Below are positions 21,912-31,661 of a stretch of 37,910 nucleotides of DNA, piece by piece. Numbering within the stretch: position 1 is the first letter of the stretch; each line of letters starts with the position of its first letter. The position numbers were made by a program, and so were the translations under genes. Source of the stretch: Nitrospiraceae bacterium (GTDB lineage Bacteria; Nitrospirota; Thermodesulfovibrionia; Thermodesulfovibrionales; UBA6898); contig CP070737.1 in the NCBI GenBank assembly GCA_020347665.1, positions 864,031-901,940 on the forward strand. The letters are read 5' to 3'. The notes under the pieces are model-generated. The model was given only the letters and a program-made list of their open reading frames with translations, was not told the DNA's origin and did no database searches.

Positions 21912-23309
21912 GTGGAAGGTGTGGATGTGCAGACCATAAAAAAGAACATGGCAGTGTTAAAACTTGATGAGATTCTTCAGGCGACCGGGGGACGAGTCTT
22001 GTGTGGCATGAAACAGGAGTTTAACGGTCTGTCAATTGATTCGCGGACAATCAGAAAAGACGAACTGTTTATTCCCTTGAAGGGAGAACGTTTCGATGGA
22101 CACGATTTCGTTCATGACGCTTTGAATATCGGTGCGGGTGCTCTGGTGCATCTTCCCCCTTCAAATCATCTGAGGGGAAAGACCATTATTTACGTCAAGA
22201 ATACTTTGATAGCTCTTCATAAAATTGCTCGTTACCTCCGTTCGAAGCTTCCGGTACCGGCCATATGCGTAACGGGAACAAACGGTAAAACAACAGTAAA
22301 AGAACTCATTTCTTCGATAATCAGTCAGAGCAATACGGTCCTGAAGACCGAGGGCAACCTGAATAATCATATAGGCCTTCCATTGAGTATTTCCAGGATG
22401 AGGGGTGATGAGACCGTAATAGTTGCGGAAATGGGCTCAAACGCGGAGGGTGACATAAAAACGCTTTGTGAAATTGTCTATCCTGAATTCGGGGTTGTAA
22501 CGAATGTTGGCCCTGCTCACCTTGAAGGTTTTGGTAGCCTCGAAATGGTGCGGAAAACTGATCTTGAAATACTCGATTATGTGAGCGTTGCCTCATTAAA
22601 TGCCGATGACGAGTTCCTTATGAATGGAGTAAACCATTTCAGCGGCAGAATGATTACGTACGGCATACAAGAAGATGCAGATGTTACTGCGCGTGAAATA
22701 GTGTTAAAAGAAAGAAGCTCTACTTTTTCGCTCTGTTTCAGGGAAGAAAATAGCATTGAGATTCACCTTAAATTGGCGGGAAGATTCAATATCTCTAATG
22801 CGCTTGCCGCAGCGTCTATAGCTCATATATATGGAATACATCCACTACAAATAAAGGACGGTATGGAGTCTTTTTATGGAGTTCCTATGCGTCTTGAAAT
22901 GAAAGACTTCAGAGATTCTTTGGTCATCAGTGATGTGTACAATGCCAATCCAGCATCAATGGAAGAATCGATAAAAGAGCTGATTAGGCTGAAAAGACGC
23001 AGGACAATCGCCGTTCTGGGTGACATGCTCGAACTCGGGGCATATACGGAAGAGGCTCATACGGACCTTGTCAGAAAAATATCTGACTTATCTGTTGATG
23101 TACTGATAGCAGTCGGACCGGCAATGCAGAAAGCAGCATCCGAATTCAGGGGGATCTGTCATAGTGCCGATACCGCTGATAATGCCAGAGAAATTCTGCT
23201 TGCTGTTATCGGAGAAGGCGATACGGTGCTCGTCAAAGGGTCACGAGGTATGCGCATGGAAGACGTCATTAAAGATCTGCCGGAAAGGGGAGAATGGAAT
23301 GCTCTATAA
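21912..23309 (+). CDS. murF: UDP-MurNAc-tripeptide D-alanyl-D-alanine ligase MurF
   Basis: Adds the D-Ala-D-Ala dipeptide made by Ddl. The protein has ICVTGTNGKTTVKELI (118-133 from GTG 21912), the N-terminal domain with SIDSRTIRKDELFIPLKGERFDGHDF split over 41-66, EMGSNAEGDI and the C-terminal VYNANPASM. From GTG 21912 it has 465 residues; ATG 21948 gives the more usual start MAVLKLDEILQATGG, so the true start is open. GTG 21912 lies just after the murE stop. Its end overlaps mraY by 11 bases. Confidence 0.95.
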   Translation: MEGVDVQTIKKNMAVLKLDEILQATGGRVLCGMKQEFNGLSIDSRTIRKDELFIPLKGERFDGHDFVHDALNIGAGALVHLPPSNHLRGKTIIYVKNTLIALHKIARYLRSKLPVPAICVTGTNGKTTVKELISSIISQSNTVLKTEGNLNNHIGLPLSISRMRGDETVIVAEMGSNAEGDIKTLCEIVYPEFGVVTNVGPAHLEGFGSLEMVRKTDLEILDYVSVASLNADDEFLMNGVNHFSGRMITYGIQEDADVTAREIVLKERSSTFSLCFREENSIEIHLKLAGRFNISNALAAASIAHIYGIHPLQIKDGMESFYGVPMRLEMKDFRDSLVISDVYNANPASMEESIKELIRLKRRRTIAVLGDMLELGAYTEEAHTDLVRKISDLSVDVLIAVGPAMQKAASEFRGICHSADTADNAREILLAVIGEGDTVLVKGSRGMRMEDVIKDLPERGEWNAL

Positions 23310-24381
23310 TTTTTTATACAGTCTTCATGAGTATTACTTCCCTTTTAATGTATTCAGGTACATCACATTCAGAACTGCTCTTGCAATCATAACATCATTG
23401 CTATTAACACTGTTTATAGGACCATGGATCATCAGGAGACTAAAGAAAATCAGCATGACCCAGCAGATACGCGATGACGGACCTGAGACTCATGTCAAAA
23501 AGTGCGGAACGCCTACCATGGGCGGGATCATGATAATTATCTCGATAATGGTATCGGCCCTGATGTGGAGTGATGTAATGAATATATACATTCGGATAAT
23601 GATTATTGCCCTTCTGGGGTTCGGATCAATCGGACTTTTTGACGACTATCTGAAGACAGCACGTAGGGACTCAAAAGGACTTCGCGCTTGTTACAAGTTT
23701 GGCGGACAGATAGCCCTTGCCCTTGTGATTGGGTTTATTATTTATAAAAACCCGAATGACCCGTATTATTCTCATCTCAGTGTCCCCTTCTTCAAAAAAA
23801 TGCTCATAAACCTCGGCTGGTTTTATATTCCCTTTGCGATACTCGTTATTGTCGGTTCTTCAAATGCTGTGAATCTGACCGATGGGATTGACGGTCTTGC
23901 CATCGGGCTCGTTGGTATAGCTATTATCGCAAACATGATCCTTGTCTATATATCGGGGCACGCCGGCTTTGCCGACTATCTTCAGGTATTACACCTTAAA
24001 GAGACCGGAGAACTAACTGTATTTTGTGGTGCAATGCTCGGTGCTTCTCTTGGTTTCTTATGGTTTAACTCATATCCGGCTGATGTCTTTATGGGAGATG
24101 TCGGATCGCTGAGCCTTGGCGGAGCCCTTGGGACACTCGCTGTCATCACAAAGCATGAAATAACACTTGCTGTTGTAGGAGGAATTTTTGTTGTTGAGAC
24201 ACTTTCTGTTGTATTCCAGGTAGCGTCATTCAAGTTGACGGGAAGAAGGATTTTCAAGATGGCTCCTATTCACCATCACTTTGAATTGAAAGGATGGCAC
24301 GAATCAAAGGTCATAGTAAGATTTTGGATTGTGGGCATTATGCTGGCCCTGTTGAGTCTCGCAACACTCAAACTGAGGTGA
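23299..24381 (+). CDS. mraY: Phospho-MurNAc-pentapeptide transferase MraY
   Basis: Integral membrane enzyme making lipid I from undecaprenyl phosphate and UDP-MurNAc-pentapeptide. The 360 residues match the family exactly in length, with about 10 membrane segments. Key motifs: TPTMGGIMII at 71-80, FDDYLK with Asp115-Asp116, NLTDGIDGLA at 192-201, GDVGSL and APIHHHFELKGW near the end. The longer upstream frame is an artefact inside murF; AAGGGGAG six bases before ATG 23299 fixes the start. Confidence 0.96.
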   Translation: MLYNFLYSLHEYYFPFNVFRYITFRTALAIITSLLLTLFIGPWIIRRLKKISMTQQIRDDGPETHVKKCGTPTMGGIMIIISIMVSALMWSDVMNIYIRIMIIALLGFGSIGLFDDYLKTARRDSKGLRACYKFGGQIALALVIGFIIYKNPNDPYYSHLSVPFFKKMLINLGWFYIPFAILVIVGSSNAVNLTDGIDGLAIGLVGIAIIANMILVYISGHAGFADYLQVLHLKETGELTVFCGAMLGASLGFLWFNSYPADVFMGDVGSLSLGGALGTLAVITKHEITLAVVGGIFVVETLSVVFQVASFKLTGRRIFKMAPIHHHFELKGWHESKVIVRFWIVGIMLALLSLATLKLR

Positions 24382-24384
24382 CAT

Positions 24385-25383
24385 ATGATTACAGGTAAAC
24401 AGAATTCAGTATGGAGTAAACCGTTTATTCGATTTTTCTTAAATCCATCAAATATTATTCTGTTGCTGACTGCTTATTGCCTGGTTCCCGGGATATCGTA
24501 TGCTGTTGAAATTCAGTCGAGAGCTGCCGTAGTGATGGATGCAACGACCAAGCAGGTCTTGTATGCGAAAAACCCCGAACTCAAGCTGAAACCGGCAAGC
24601 ACCACGAAGTTAATGACCGCACTTATCTCCGTTGAAAGATCAAAATTAAATGATATTGTGACAATCAGCAGAAAAGCGGTAAACGTAGCACCTACGAAAA
24701 TGGGATTTAAGATTGGAGATAAAGTAACGATTGAGGAGCTCCTGTATGCAGCACTCATGAAGTCTGCGAATGATGCAGCTGTTGCGTTGGCCGAGGCTGT
24801 AGCCGGTTCGGAAAAGAACTTTGTGAAATTAATGAACCAAAGGGCAAGAGCACTGGGTTTGAAGGATACGAAATTTGTAAATCCGCACGGCTTACCGGGT
24901 AGAGGACAGTATATTACGGCATATGATCTTGCCACGATTATGGGCCATGCAATCAAGAATCCGGTGATCAGAGAAATCCTGGGAACAAGGGTCCGAAAGG
25001 TTTCGACTGAGAAAGGCAGATCAATGTTCATAAAAAGTACAAACAAGCTCCTATGGTTTGATGAAGAGGTGCTCGGAGGAAAAACCGGATATACACGCCT
25101 CGCACTTCACTGTTTTACCGGTGTATCTGATAGGGAAGAAGAATCGATTATCATTGCGCTTCTCGGTACTCCAAAGCGCGGTCTTCTGTGGAAAGAGGCA
25201 GAAACCTTACTGGATTTCGGATATAAAGTGAAAGATAACCTTGAAGAACCGGTCGTCTTCCTTACGCGGTCTTCTTTGTATAGAGAGCAAATTAAGAAAG
25301 CTTCGTATACAAAGAAGATAAAGGCAAGGACCCCGGTGAAAGAAAAACAAAAAAAAGAACGAAAGAAACCGATTTACCGATAG
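24385..25383 (+). CDS. dacA: D-alanyl-D-alanine carboxypeptidase (PBP5/DacA-like)
   Basis: Exported low-molecular-weight PBP that removes the terminal D-Ala from stem pentapeptides. In 332 residues it has a signal peptide (about 1-40, cleavage likely after ISYA), the active Ser72 in ASTTK (S-T-T-K75), S127AN and K233TG. The usual C-terminal beta domain is short: after about residue 270 there is only a lysine-rich tail (about 30 residues), without a clear amphipathic anchor. ATG 24385 follows mraY by 3 bases, behind GAGGTGA. This gene is not part of the classical dcw order, so its place between mraY and murD is notable. Confidence 0.92.
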   Translation: MITGKQNSVWSKPFIRFFLNPSNIILLLTAYCLVPGISYAVEIQSRAAVVMDATTKQVLYAKNPELKLKPASTTKLMTALISVERSKLNDIVTISRKAVNVAPTKMGFKIGDKVTIEELLYAALMKSANDAAVALAEAVAGSEKNFVKLMNQRARALGLKDTKFVNPHGLPGRGQYITAYDLATIMGHAIKNPVIREILGTRVRKVSTEKGRSMFIKSTNKLLWFDEEVLGGKTGYTRLALHCFTGVSDREEESIIIALLGTPKRGLLWKEAETLLDFGYKVKDNLEEPVVFLTRSSLYREQIKKASYTKKIKARTPVKEKQKKERKKPIYR

Positions 25384-25420
25384 TGACTGTATGTTTTCTT
25401 TATAAATGGAGAGCAGTGTA

Positions 25421-26872
25421 ATGACCATGGTAATCAGCAGATTACAAAAGGAAATCCGGGGAACCAAAGTGACTGTGGTTGGCCTGGGGAGAAGCGGTTT
25501 AGGGGCAGCCAATCTTCTTGCCGGTATGGGTGCAGATGTAACGGTAACTGATATGCAGTCATATGATAAACTTTCTGATTCTGCAGCAAAGCTTTCGCCA
25601 CTGGTTAAGCGAGCTCTCGGAAGTAATGACGCTGACTGTTTCCATAATCCTGATGTCATCATCATCAGTCCGGGTGTTTCACCAAACATTGAACCGCTTG
25701 CGAAAGCTGCTGCCCGGAAAATTCCGGTCATTGGCGAACTGGAACTTTCATATCAGGTCATACAAAGTCATCAAAAAGCTCAGCATATTCCTTTTCTGTC
25801 TGTTACCGGAACAAATGGTAAATCGACGACTACTACACTTCTGAATCACATGCTGGCAAAGGGCGGATTTGCAACGTTGTTCGGCGGCAATATCGGGAAC
25901 GCTTTGACCGAGGAAATTTTGCGAACAATGAAGAGTGGAGAGGCAGGCGAAGAACGTCAAAAACTTCATTATGTTGTCGCTGAAGTTTCGAGCTTTCAAC
26001 TCGAGACAATAGATCAGTTCAAGCCTCATATCGCAGCTATTTTGAATATAACCCCCGATCATATGGATAGATATCAGTCAATGTCTGAGTATGTAAACGC
26101 GAAAACAAGGATATTTGAAAATCAGAACCAGAAAGATTTTTTGGTGCTCAATGCAGATGATCCGGTAGTGAACGAGATAAAGAACAGACAGTTAAATTTA
26201 CGAAGAAAAAAGCCGAAGATTATATATTTCAGCCGGGGCAAAAAAGTGACAGGTATTATATGCGCTGGCGGAAAACTTTACTGTGCTATGCCTGAACACA
26301 CAGATTGTGATCCGCAGACACCTTTTATTGCCGAAAATGAGATAAAAATCAAGGGCGCCCATAACCTGGAGAATGCCATGGCTGCCACAGCCATGGCTCT
26401 CCTTGCACGCTGCCCGCTTAAGGCGGTTATAGAGTCTTTGAAAGAATTTGAAGGTCTTGAACACAGGATGGAGTTTGTCAGGGAACTGGAAGGCGTTACC
26501 TATATTAATGATTCAAAAGGAACCAATGTCAGTGCAGTAGCGAGATCTCTGGAAGGCTTTCAGGTTCCCGTGATATTAATCGCAGGTGGACGTGATAAAG
26601 ATGGCGCATTTTCTCTCCTTAAAGGAATAATTGCCCAGAAGGTCAAAGGACTGATTTTAATGGGTGAGGCAAGCCGAAAAATGAAGGCGGTGCTGGGCGA
26701 TGTCACTGCGACGATTCTGGTCGAAAGTATCGAAGAGGCCATTACGGCTGCGCATACCATGGCGGAAACAGGAGATGTAGTATTGTTATCTCCTGCGTGT
26801 GCCAGTTTCGATATGTTTAAAGATTTTGAAGACAGGGGAAGACAGTTCAAGAATAAGGTTATGGCGCTTTAG
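25421..26872 (+). CDS. murD: UDP-MurNAc-L-Ala:D-Glu ligase MurD
   Basis: Adds D-glutamate as second stem residue in the cytosol. The 483 residues begin with a Rossmann-like KVTVVGLGRSGLGAANLLA, then the ATP loop GTNGKSTTTT at 130-139, AEVSSFQLE, NITPDHMDRY and a C-terminal NDSKGTNVSAV and LLSPACASFD, all family blocks. ATG 25406 and 25427 are also in frame. I chose 25421 because GGAGAG lies 7 bases before it. A 37-base gap separates it from the carboxypeptidase gene. The protein is slightly longer than E. coli MurD (438), mostly through insertions in the central domain. Confidence 0.95.
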   Translation: MTMVISRLQKEIRGTKVTVVGLGRSGLGAANLLAGMGADVTVTDMQSYDKLSDSAAKLSPLVKRALGSNDADCFHNPDVIIISPGVSPNIEPLAKAAARKIPVIGELELSYQVIQSHQKAQHIPFLSVTGTNGKSTTTTLLNHMLAKGGFATLFGGNIGNALTEEILRTMKSGEAGEERQKLHYVVAEVSSFQLETIDQFKPHIAAILNITPDHMDRYQSMSEYVNAKTRIFENQNQKDFLVLNADDPVVNEIKNRQLNLRRKKPKIIYFSRGKKVTGIICAGGKLYCAMPEHTDCDPQTPFIAENEIKIKGAHNLENAMAATAMALLARCPLKAVIESLKEFEGLEHRMEFVRELEGVTYINDSKGTNVSAVARSLEGFQVPVILIAGGRDKDGAFSLLKGIIAQKVKGLILMGEASRKMKAVLGDVTATILVESIEEAITAAHTMAETGDVVLLSPACASFDMFKDFEDRGRQFKNKVMAL

Positions 26873-26876
26873 AACA

Positions 26877-28082
26877 ATGGTCAGTCAACAGACAGACAAT
26901 AAGACATCAATGGTGAAAACGTATGACAGACTGCTTCTGTTGTTCATGATTCTCCTTCTGGCTTTTGGAGCATTAATGATTTACAGCTCCACAGCTGTGG
27001 TGAGCCCGAATGAAACCGATATCGTTTCAGAGTTCTACTACTTTAAAAGACATCTGTTTACTGTTGTATTGGGAGCTCTTGCATTGATTGTCTTTTGCAA
27101 TATAAAACTGTCGTATGTGAGAAAAGGAGCAGTGCCGCTCCTCGTTTTTTCCTTCATTTTGCTGGCTCTGGTCTTTGTACCGGATATCGGGATTACTGCC
27201 GGAGGGGCCAGACGATGGATAAAACTCTGGCCGAGTACGTTTCAGCCGTCTGAACTGGTAAAGCTGTCAATGGTTGTCTATCTGGCAAGACATATGTCAC
27301 AGCCGGAATACCATATTGATCGTTTCAGTTCTTTTATACAGCCGATAGTGGTTATGATCCTGTTTCAGGTCATTTTTCTTAAGCAACCTGATTTTGGCGC
27401 TACGATCAGTCTTGGCCTTCTGACATTTGGCATGTTGTATATATCGGGAACGAAACTGAGATATCTGGGATCTGTTTTTGTCCTTTCGATACCAGTTTTC
27501 ATTAAATTATCAATGGAGCCCTATCGGTTAAAACGAATCCTTTCTTTTATTGACCCATATAAGGATCCACTGGGAAGCGGATTTCAGCTCGTTCAGTCCT
27601 TTATCGCATTCGGAAGCGGAGGATTTACCGGACTAGGGCTGGGAGAGTCCAAGCAGAAACTGGCTTATCTGCCCGCTTCGCATACTGATTTTATATTCTC
27701 AATGGTCGGAGAAGAACTTGGCCTGATAGGTGCAACCATTGTTATGCTGCTTTTCGTTTTCCTCTTCATAAGAGGTATGTCAATTGCGAATAAATCAAAA
27801 AGCCCATTTATCTACTTTTTGGCATACGGGTTAGTCCTATTGATCTCCCTTCAGGCGCTGATCAATTTTGCCGTTGTTACCGGACTTGTTCCAACAAAAG
27901 GCCTGCCATTGCCGTTCATGAGTTACGGTGGCTCTGCATTGATGGTCAATATGATCGCGATCGGCATTTTATTAAAGATATCAAAAGGGGAAGAAGACGA
28001 ATTATTACCGAAAAATAATTACCGTGTTACACGAAGAGCAGCCAGAAGAACTATTTATGGCAGAAAAGGGTATAGACCATGA
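26877..28082 (+). CDS. ftsW: Septal peptidoglycan polymerase FtsW
   Basis: SEDS-family glycosyltransferase that polymerises lipid II at the septum with FtsI. The 401 residues have about 10 membrane segments and the family motifs KLWPSTFQPSELVKLSMV, GSGGFTGLGLGESKQKLAYL, PASHTDFIFSMVGEELG and PFMSYGGSAL. The cytosolic N-terminus is short. The frame is open into murD, but ATG 26877, four bases after the murD stop, gives the family size. The ribosome binding site is weak. It overlaps murG by four bases. Confidence 0.95.
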   Translation: MVSQQTDNKTSMVKTYDRLLLLFMILLLAFGALMIYSSTAVVSPNETDIVSEFYYFKRHLFTVVLGALALIVFCNIKLSYVRKGAVPLLVFSFILLALVFVPDIGITAGGARRWIKLWPSTFQPSELVKLSMVVYLARHMSQPEYHIDRFSSFIQPIVVMILFQVIFLKQPDFGATISLGLLTFGMLYISGTKLRYLGSVFVLSIPVFIKLSMEPYRLKRILSFIDPYKDPLGSGFQLVQSFIAFGSGGFTGLGLGESKQKLAYLPASHTDFIFSMVGEELGLIGATIVMLLFVFLFIRGMSIANKSKSPFIYFLAYGLVLLISLQALINFAVVTGLVPTKGLPLPFMSYGGSALMVNMIAIGILLKISKGEEDELLPKNNYRVTRRAARRTIYGRKGYRP

Positions 28083-29311
28083 GAGTGCTCATAGCCGGAG
28101 GCGGGACCGGAGGGCATGTTTTTCCTGGCCTTGCAGTGGCAGAAGAACTGAAAAAGAGAGAAAAGACAACTGAAATCATGTTTGTTGGTACGGAACATGG
28201 TATAGAGGCAAGGATTGTCCCCAGGGAAGGATTTGCCATAGAATTTTTGCGTGCAGAAGGATTTGTCGGCAAGTCTATACTGAAAAAAATAAAAGCTGCT
28301 GCTAAAGCAATCCTTTCAATCAAAGATGCATACAGCATTTTAAAAACATTTATGCCTGATATCGTCATTGGGGTGGGAGGCTATGCCTCTGGAGCAATCG
28401 TACTGATTGCTCACATGAAGTCCATTCCAACCATAATCCACGAACAGAATTCAGTCCCTGGACTTACGAACAGAATTCTGGGGAGATTTGTCGACAGGAT
28501 ATGCACCACATATCAGGAAAGCCTTACTTTTTTCCCAAAACACAAGACATTTTTAACGGGTAATCCGGTAAGAGCAAAAATTCTAAAAGGCGAGAAAGAT
28601 TCCGCCGCCAGATTGTTTTCACTCGAAAAAGATTTATTCACCGTATTTGTATTTGGAGGTAGTTCCGGTGCACGGTCAATAAACAGAGTAATAGTTAATG
28701 CATTGAATTACATGACTGATATCAGTGAAAAGATCCAGTTCCTTCATCAAACCGGCAATCAGGATTATGAGAGCGTACGCAATGCCTACAGAAAAGCAGG
28801 CTTCACGGGAACTGTTACACCGTTTATATATCAGATGGCTGAGGCATACGCCATGGCCGATGTCGTTGTCTCACGAGCCGGCGCCACAACACTTTCTGAA
28901 ATAACAGCTCTCGGGAAAACATCCATTCTTATCCCGTATCCTTTTGCAGCTGGCAAACATCAGGAGTTAAATGCGATGAAACTCAGGGAAATGGGAGCTG
29001 CATTTATGATTTCTGATAAAGAACTTAATGGACAAACAGTAGCTAAATATATCAAAAAAATTTATGAAGATGATTCGGTGAGCGCCGACATGCAGAGGGC
29101 CAGCAGGGGACTCGGCAGACGAGATGCGTGCACCAAGATTGCAGATATAGCAGAAAGTCTGTTGCGAGAAGTGGGCAAAACGGATTCTAGGGGAGCACCG
29201 CACTCCTCTTCAAAGCCGTCCGGGCAGAGTTCATTAAAAGAAGGCAGAAAACAGATGTCATCGTTAAGAAAAAAGAAATCAATGGTAATGCAGCACCAGG
29301 TAAGGAAATGA
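28079..29311 (+). CDS. murG: UDP-GlcNAc:lipid I transferase MurG, with a basic tail
   Basis: Peripheral membrane GT28 enzyme converting lipid I to lipid II. It shows AGGGTGGHVFPGLAVAEEL at 6-24, HEQNSVPGLTNR, FGGSSGARSIN, the acceptor region DVVVSRAGATTLSEI and PYPFAAGKHQELNA. At 410 residues it is about 45-50 longer than usual: after DIAESLLREVG comes a Ser/Lys/Arg-rich tail (about 363-410) that is not part of the fold. ATG 28079 overlaps the ftsW stop (ATGA). Four bases separate it from murC. Confidence 0.95.
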   Translation: MRVLIAGGGTGGHVFPGLAVAEELKKREKTTEIMFVGTEHGIEARIVPREGFAIEFLRAEGFVGKSILKKIKAAAKAILSIKDAYSILKTFMPDIVIGVGGYASGAIVLIAHMKSIPTIIHEQNSVPGLTNRILGRFVDRICTTYQESLTFFPKHKTFLTGNPVRAKILKGEKDSAARLFSLEKDLFTVFVFGGSSGARSINRVIVNALNYMTDISEKIQFLHQTGNQDYESVRNAYRKAGFTGTVTPFIYQMAEAYAMADVVVSRAGATTLSEITALGKTSILIPYPFAAGKHQELNAMKLREMGAAFMISDKELNGQTVAKYIKKIYEDDSVSADMQRASRGLGRRDACTKIADIAESLLREVGKTDSRGAPHSSSKPSGQSSLKEGRKQMSSLRKKKSMVMQHQVRK

Positions 29312-29315
29312 TTTT

Positions 29316-30716
29316 GTGTTTGAGCAATACAAAAGCATACATTTTATCGGTATAGGTGGCATAGGAATGTCAGGGATTGCAGAGGTGCTTTTTAATCTTG
29401 GCTATGAAGTAACCGGCTCCGACAAAAAGGAGTCAGAGACAGTGCACAGACTGAAACGTCTGGGTATCCCTGTGGCAATCGGGCAAAAGCAGGAACATGT
29501 TGCAGACGCTCATGTGGTTGTTGTCTCGTCTGCTGTATCTGATGACAATCCGGAAGTCGTTGCTGCACGAAATCGATCTATACCAGTTATCCCCCGGGCT
29601 GAAATGCTGGCCGAGCTGGCCAGATTAAAGTACAGTATTCTGGTTGCGGGGACCCATGGAAAGACTACAACAACATCACTCATTGCAGCAATCCTTGGTA
29701 ATGGAGCACTGGATCCAACCATTGTGATCGGCGGAAAACTGAAGGCACTCGGCAGTAATGCAAAACTGGGTAGTGGAGATTTCTTTGTTGCAGAAGCCGA
29801 CGAAAGTGACGGGTCTTTTCTTATGCTGTCGCCCACCATCGCAATTGTGACCAATATTGACCGGGAGCATATGGAATTTTTTAAAACTATTGAAAAATTA
29901 AAACAAGCCTTTCTGTCGTTTATTAATAAAGTTCCTTTTTACGGTGTTTCGTTTATCTGTACAGAAGATGCGAATGTACGAGAACTACTTCCATATATTC
30001 ATAGACGGTTTATTACCTATTCTTTTTCTGAATCATCCGATATGTTTGCAAAAAACATTGAAACAGAATTTATGCATACGAGTTTCGACGTAGTGTACAA
30101 AAGTGAAGACCTGGGGAGATTTATGATTCCCCTTCCGGGAACTCACAATGTGCTCAATGCCCTTGCCTGTATTGGCGTCTCAGTGGAGCTGCACATAGCA
30201 GTACCGAAAATAAAAGAGGCGCTTCGTACATTTGGCGGTATTCAGAGGAGATTTGAGTTTAAAGGGGAAGTGAACGGCATCAAGGTCTACGACGATTACG
30301 GCCATCATCCTGCAGAGATAAGGGCAACACTTAAGGCTGCAAAAGAGAACCTGAAATATATAGGGGCAGACAGCAGACTGGTTGTCATTTTTCAGCCCCA
30401 CAGATACACGAGGACTGCTGACCTGATGGATGAATTTGCTCTTTCTTTTTCGGATGCTGACATTCTTTACCTGATGCAGATTTATCCTGCGGGAGAAAAG
30501 CCGATGAAAGAGATAACTTCAGAAGTCCTGTGCAAACATATGACCGACCAGGGATACCACAATGTATCATGTTGTGAAAGTTCGGATGGTGTTGTATCAC
30601 CCGTTCTTTCAAATGTCAAACGAGGCGATTTGATCCTGACACTTGGTGCAGGAGATGTCTGGAAGACAGGGGAACAAATACTGGAACGGTTGAAACAGCC
30701 TGAAAACATGAGATGA
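29316..30716 (+). CDS. murC: UDP-MurNAc:L-alanine ligase MurC
   Basis: First Mur ligase, adding L-Ala to UDP-MurNAc. The 466 residues open with HFIGIGGIGMSGIAEVL (9-25), then the ATP loop AGTHGKTTTTSL at 111-122 (the GTHGKT form is typical of MurC), EADESDGSFL, TNIDREHME, the UDP domain with VYDDYGHHPAEI, and FQPHRYTRT. The start is GTG 29316 with AAGGAA nine bases upstream. It overlaps murB by four bases (ATGA). Confidence 0.96.
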   Translation: MFEQYKSIHFIGIGGIGMSGIAEVLFNLGYEVTGSDKKESETVHRLKRLGIPVAIGQKQEHVADAHVVVVSSAVSDDNPEVVAARNRSIPVIPRAEMLAELARLKYSILVAGTHGKTTTTSLIAAILGNGALDPTIVIGGKLKALGSNAKLGSGDFFVAEADESDGSFLMLSPTIAIVTNIDREHMEFFKTIEKLKQAFLSFINKVPFYGVSFICTEDANVRELLPYIHRRFITYSFSESSDMFAKNIETEFMHTSFDVVYKSEDLGRFMIPLPGTHNVLNALACIGVSVELHIAVPKIKEALRTFGGIQRRFEFKGEVNGIKVYDDYGHHPAEIRATLKAAKENLKYIGADSRLVVIFQPHRYTRTADLMDEFALSFSDADILYLMQIYPAGEKPMKEITSEVLCKHMTDQGYHNVSCCESSDGVVSPVLSNVKRGDLILTLGAGDVWKTGEQILERLKQPENMR

Positions 30717-31657
30717 AAAAAGTGAATACAAGAATGCTCAGTGAGAAAGAATGGCAGGAGTTATTGAAGAATCAGTTTAAAGGGAGTTTGGAATGTAATG
30801 TGCCTATGAAAAACCATACCCGTCTGGCGATAGGGGGACCTGCAGATGCGCTGGCAGTTCCTGATGACCCCCTATCCCTGAAAAACCTCATTGTCACTTT
30901 GAAGGAACAGGGTATACCGTTTATGACCCTGGGAAGTGGAACAAACATGCTCGTTCGAGACGGTGGAATCGAGGGGATGGTTATCATGCTTCAGGCATTC
31001 AACAGAATAGAGATGATCAAAGAGTATGAAGATTCTGTCGAAATCTTTGTAGAAGCAGGCCTGCTCTGGCAGAAACTGGTTAATTACTGCAAGGGGAAAG
31101 GGTACGCTGGCGTTGAGGGGTTAACCGGCATACCGGGGACCGTTGGAGGAGCTATATACGGAAATGCCGGATCCTATGGGTACGAAACAAAGGATGTGAT
31201 TGATACGGTCGCGATTATGGATCAGCATGGAATGCTTGAGCGGTTTAAGGTTGAGGGCCTCCGTTTTGACTATAGAACATCGTCCATTTCCGGCGGAAAT
31301 ATCATCCTGAGTGCGAATATGAGAATGAAAAAAGATGCGAGTGAGTCCGTATCCATGCGCACTGAAGATTTTTTCAGAGATAGAAGAGAGAAACAACCTC
31401 TTGCAGAAAAATCTGCAGGATGTGTCTTTAAGAATCCGAAAGGTAGCTCAGCAGGAAAACTGATTGACGAGACAGGGTGCAAGGGCATGTCTATTGGAGA
31501 AATTCAGGTTAGCCCGGTCCATGCGAATTTTTTTGTCAACAGGGGTAACGGCACTGCAGTTGATTATCTGAACCTTATGGAGCACGTATCAGTGAATATA
31601 CAGAAAAGATGTGGTATTACGCTTGAACCTGAAATAAAAATAGTCGGGAGAAATTGA
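30713..31657 (+). CDS. murB: UDP-N-acetylenolpyruvoylglucosamine reductase MurB (short, type II-like)
   Basis: FAD enzyme that reduces UDP-GlcNAc-enolpyruvate to UDP-MurNAc with NADPH. The 314 residues have the FAD domain with [38 protein letters not shown], and the C-terminal HANFFVN and LEPEIKIVG. The proton-donor serine position in the SAGSVFKNP-type motif is Cys here (SAGCVFKNP, Cys237), a variant seen in some lineages. It lacks the extra loop of E. coli-type I enzymes, judging by length. Four-base overlap with murC. Confidence 0.95.
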   Translation: MKKVNTRMLSEKEWQELLKNQFKGSLECNVPMKNHTRLAIGGPADALAVPDDPLSLKNLIVTLKEQGIPFMTLGSGTNMLVRDGGIEGMVIMLQAFNRIEMIKEYEDSVEIFVEAGLLWQKLVNYCKGKGYAGVEGLTGIPGTVGGAIYGNAGSYGYETKDVIDTVAIMDQHGMLERFKVEGLRFDYRTSSISGGNIILSANMRMKKDASESVSMRTEDFFRDRREKQPLAEKSAGCVFKNPKGSSAGKLIDETGCKGMSIGEIQVSPVHANFFVNRGNGTAVDYLNLMEHVSVNIQKRCGITLEPEIKIVGRN

Positions 31658-31661
31658 GATT

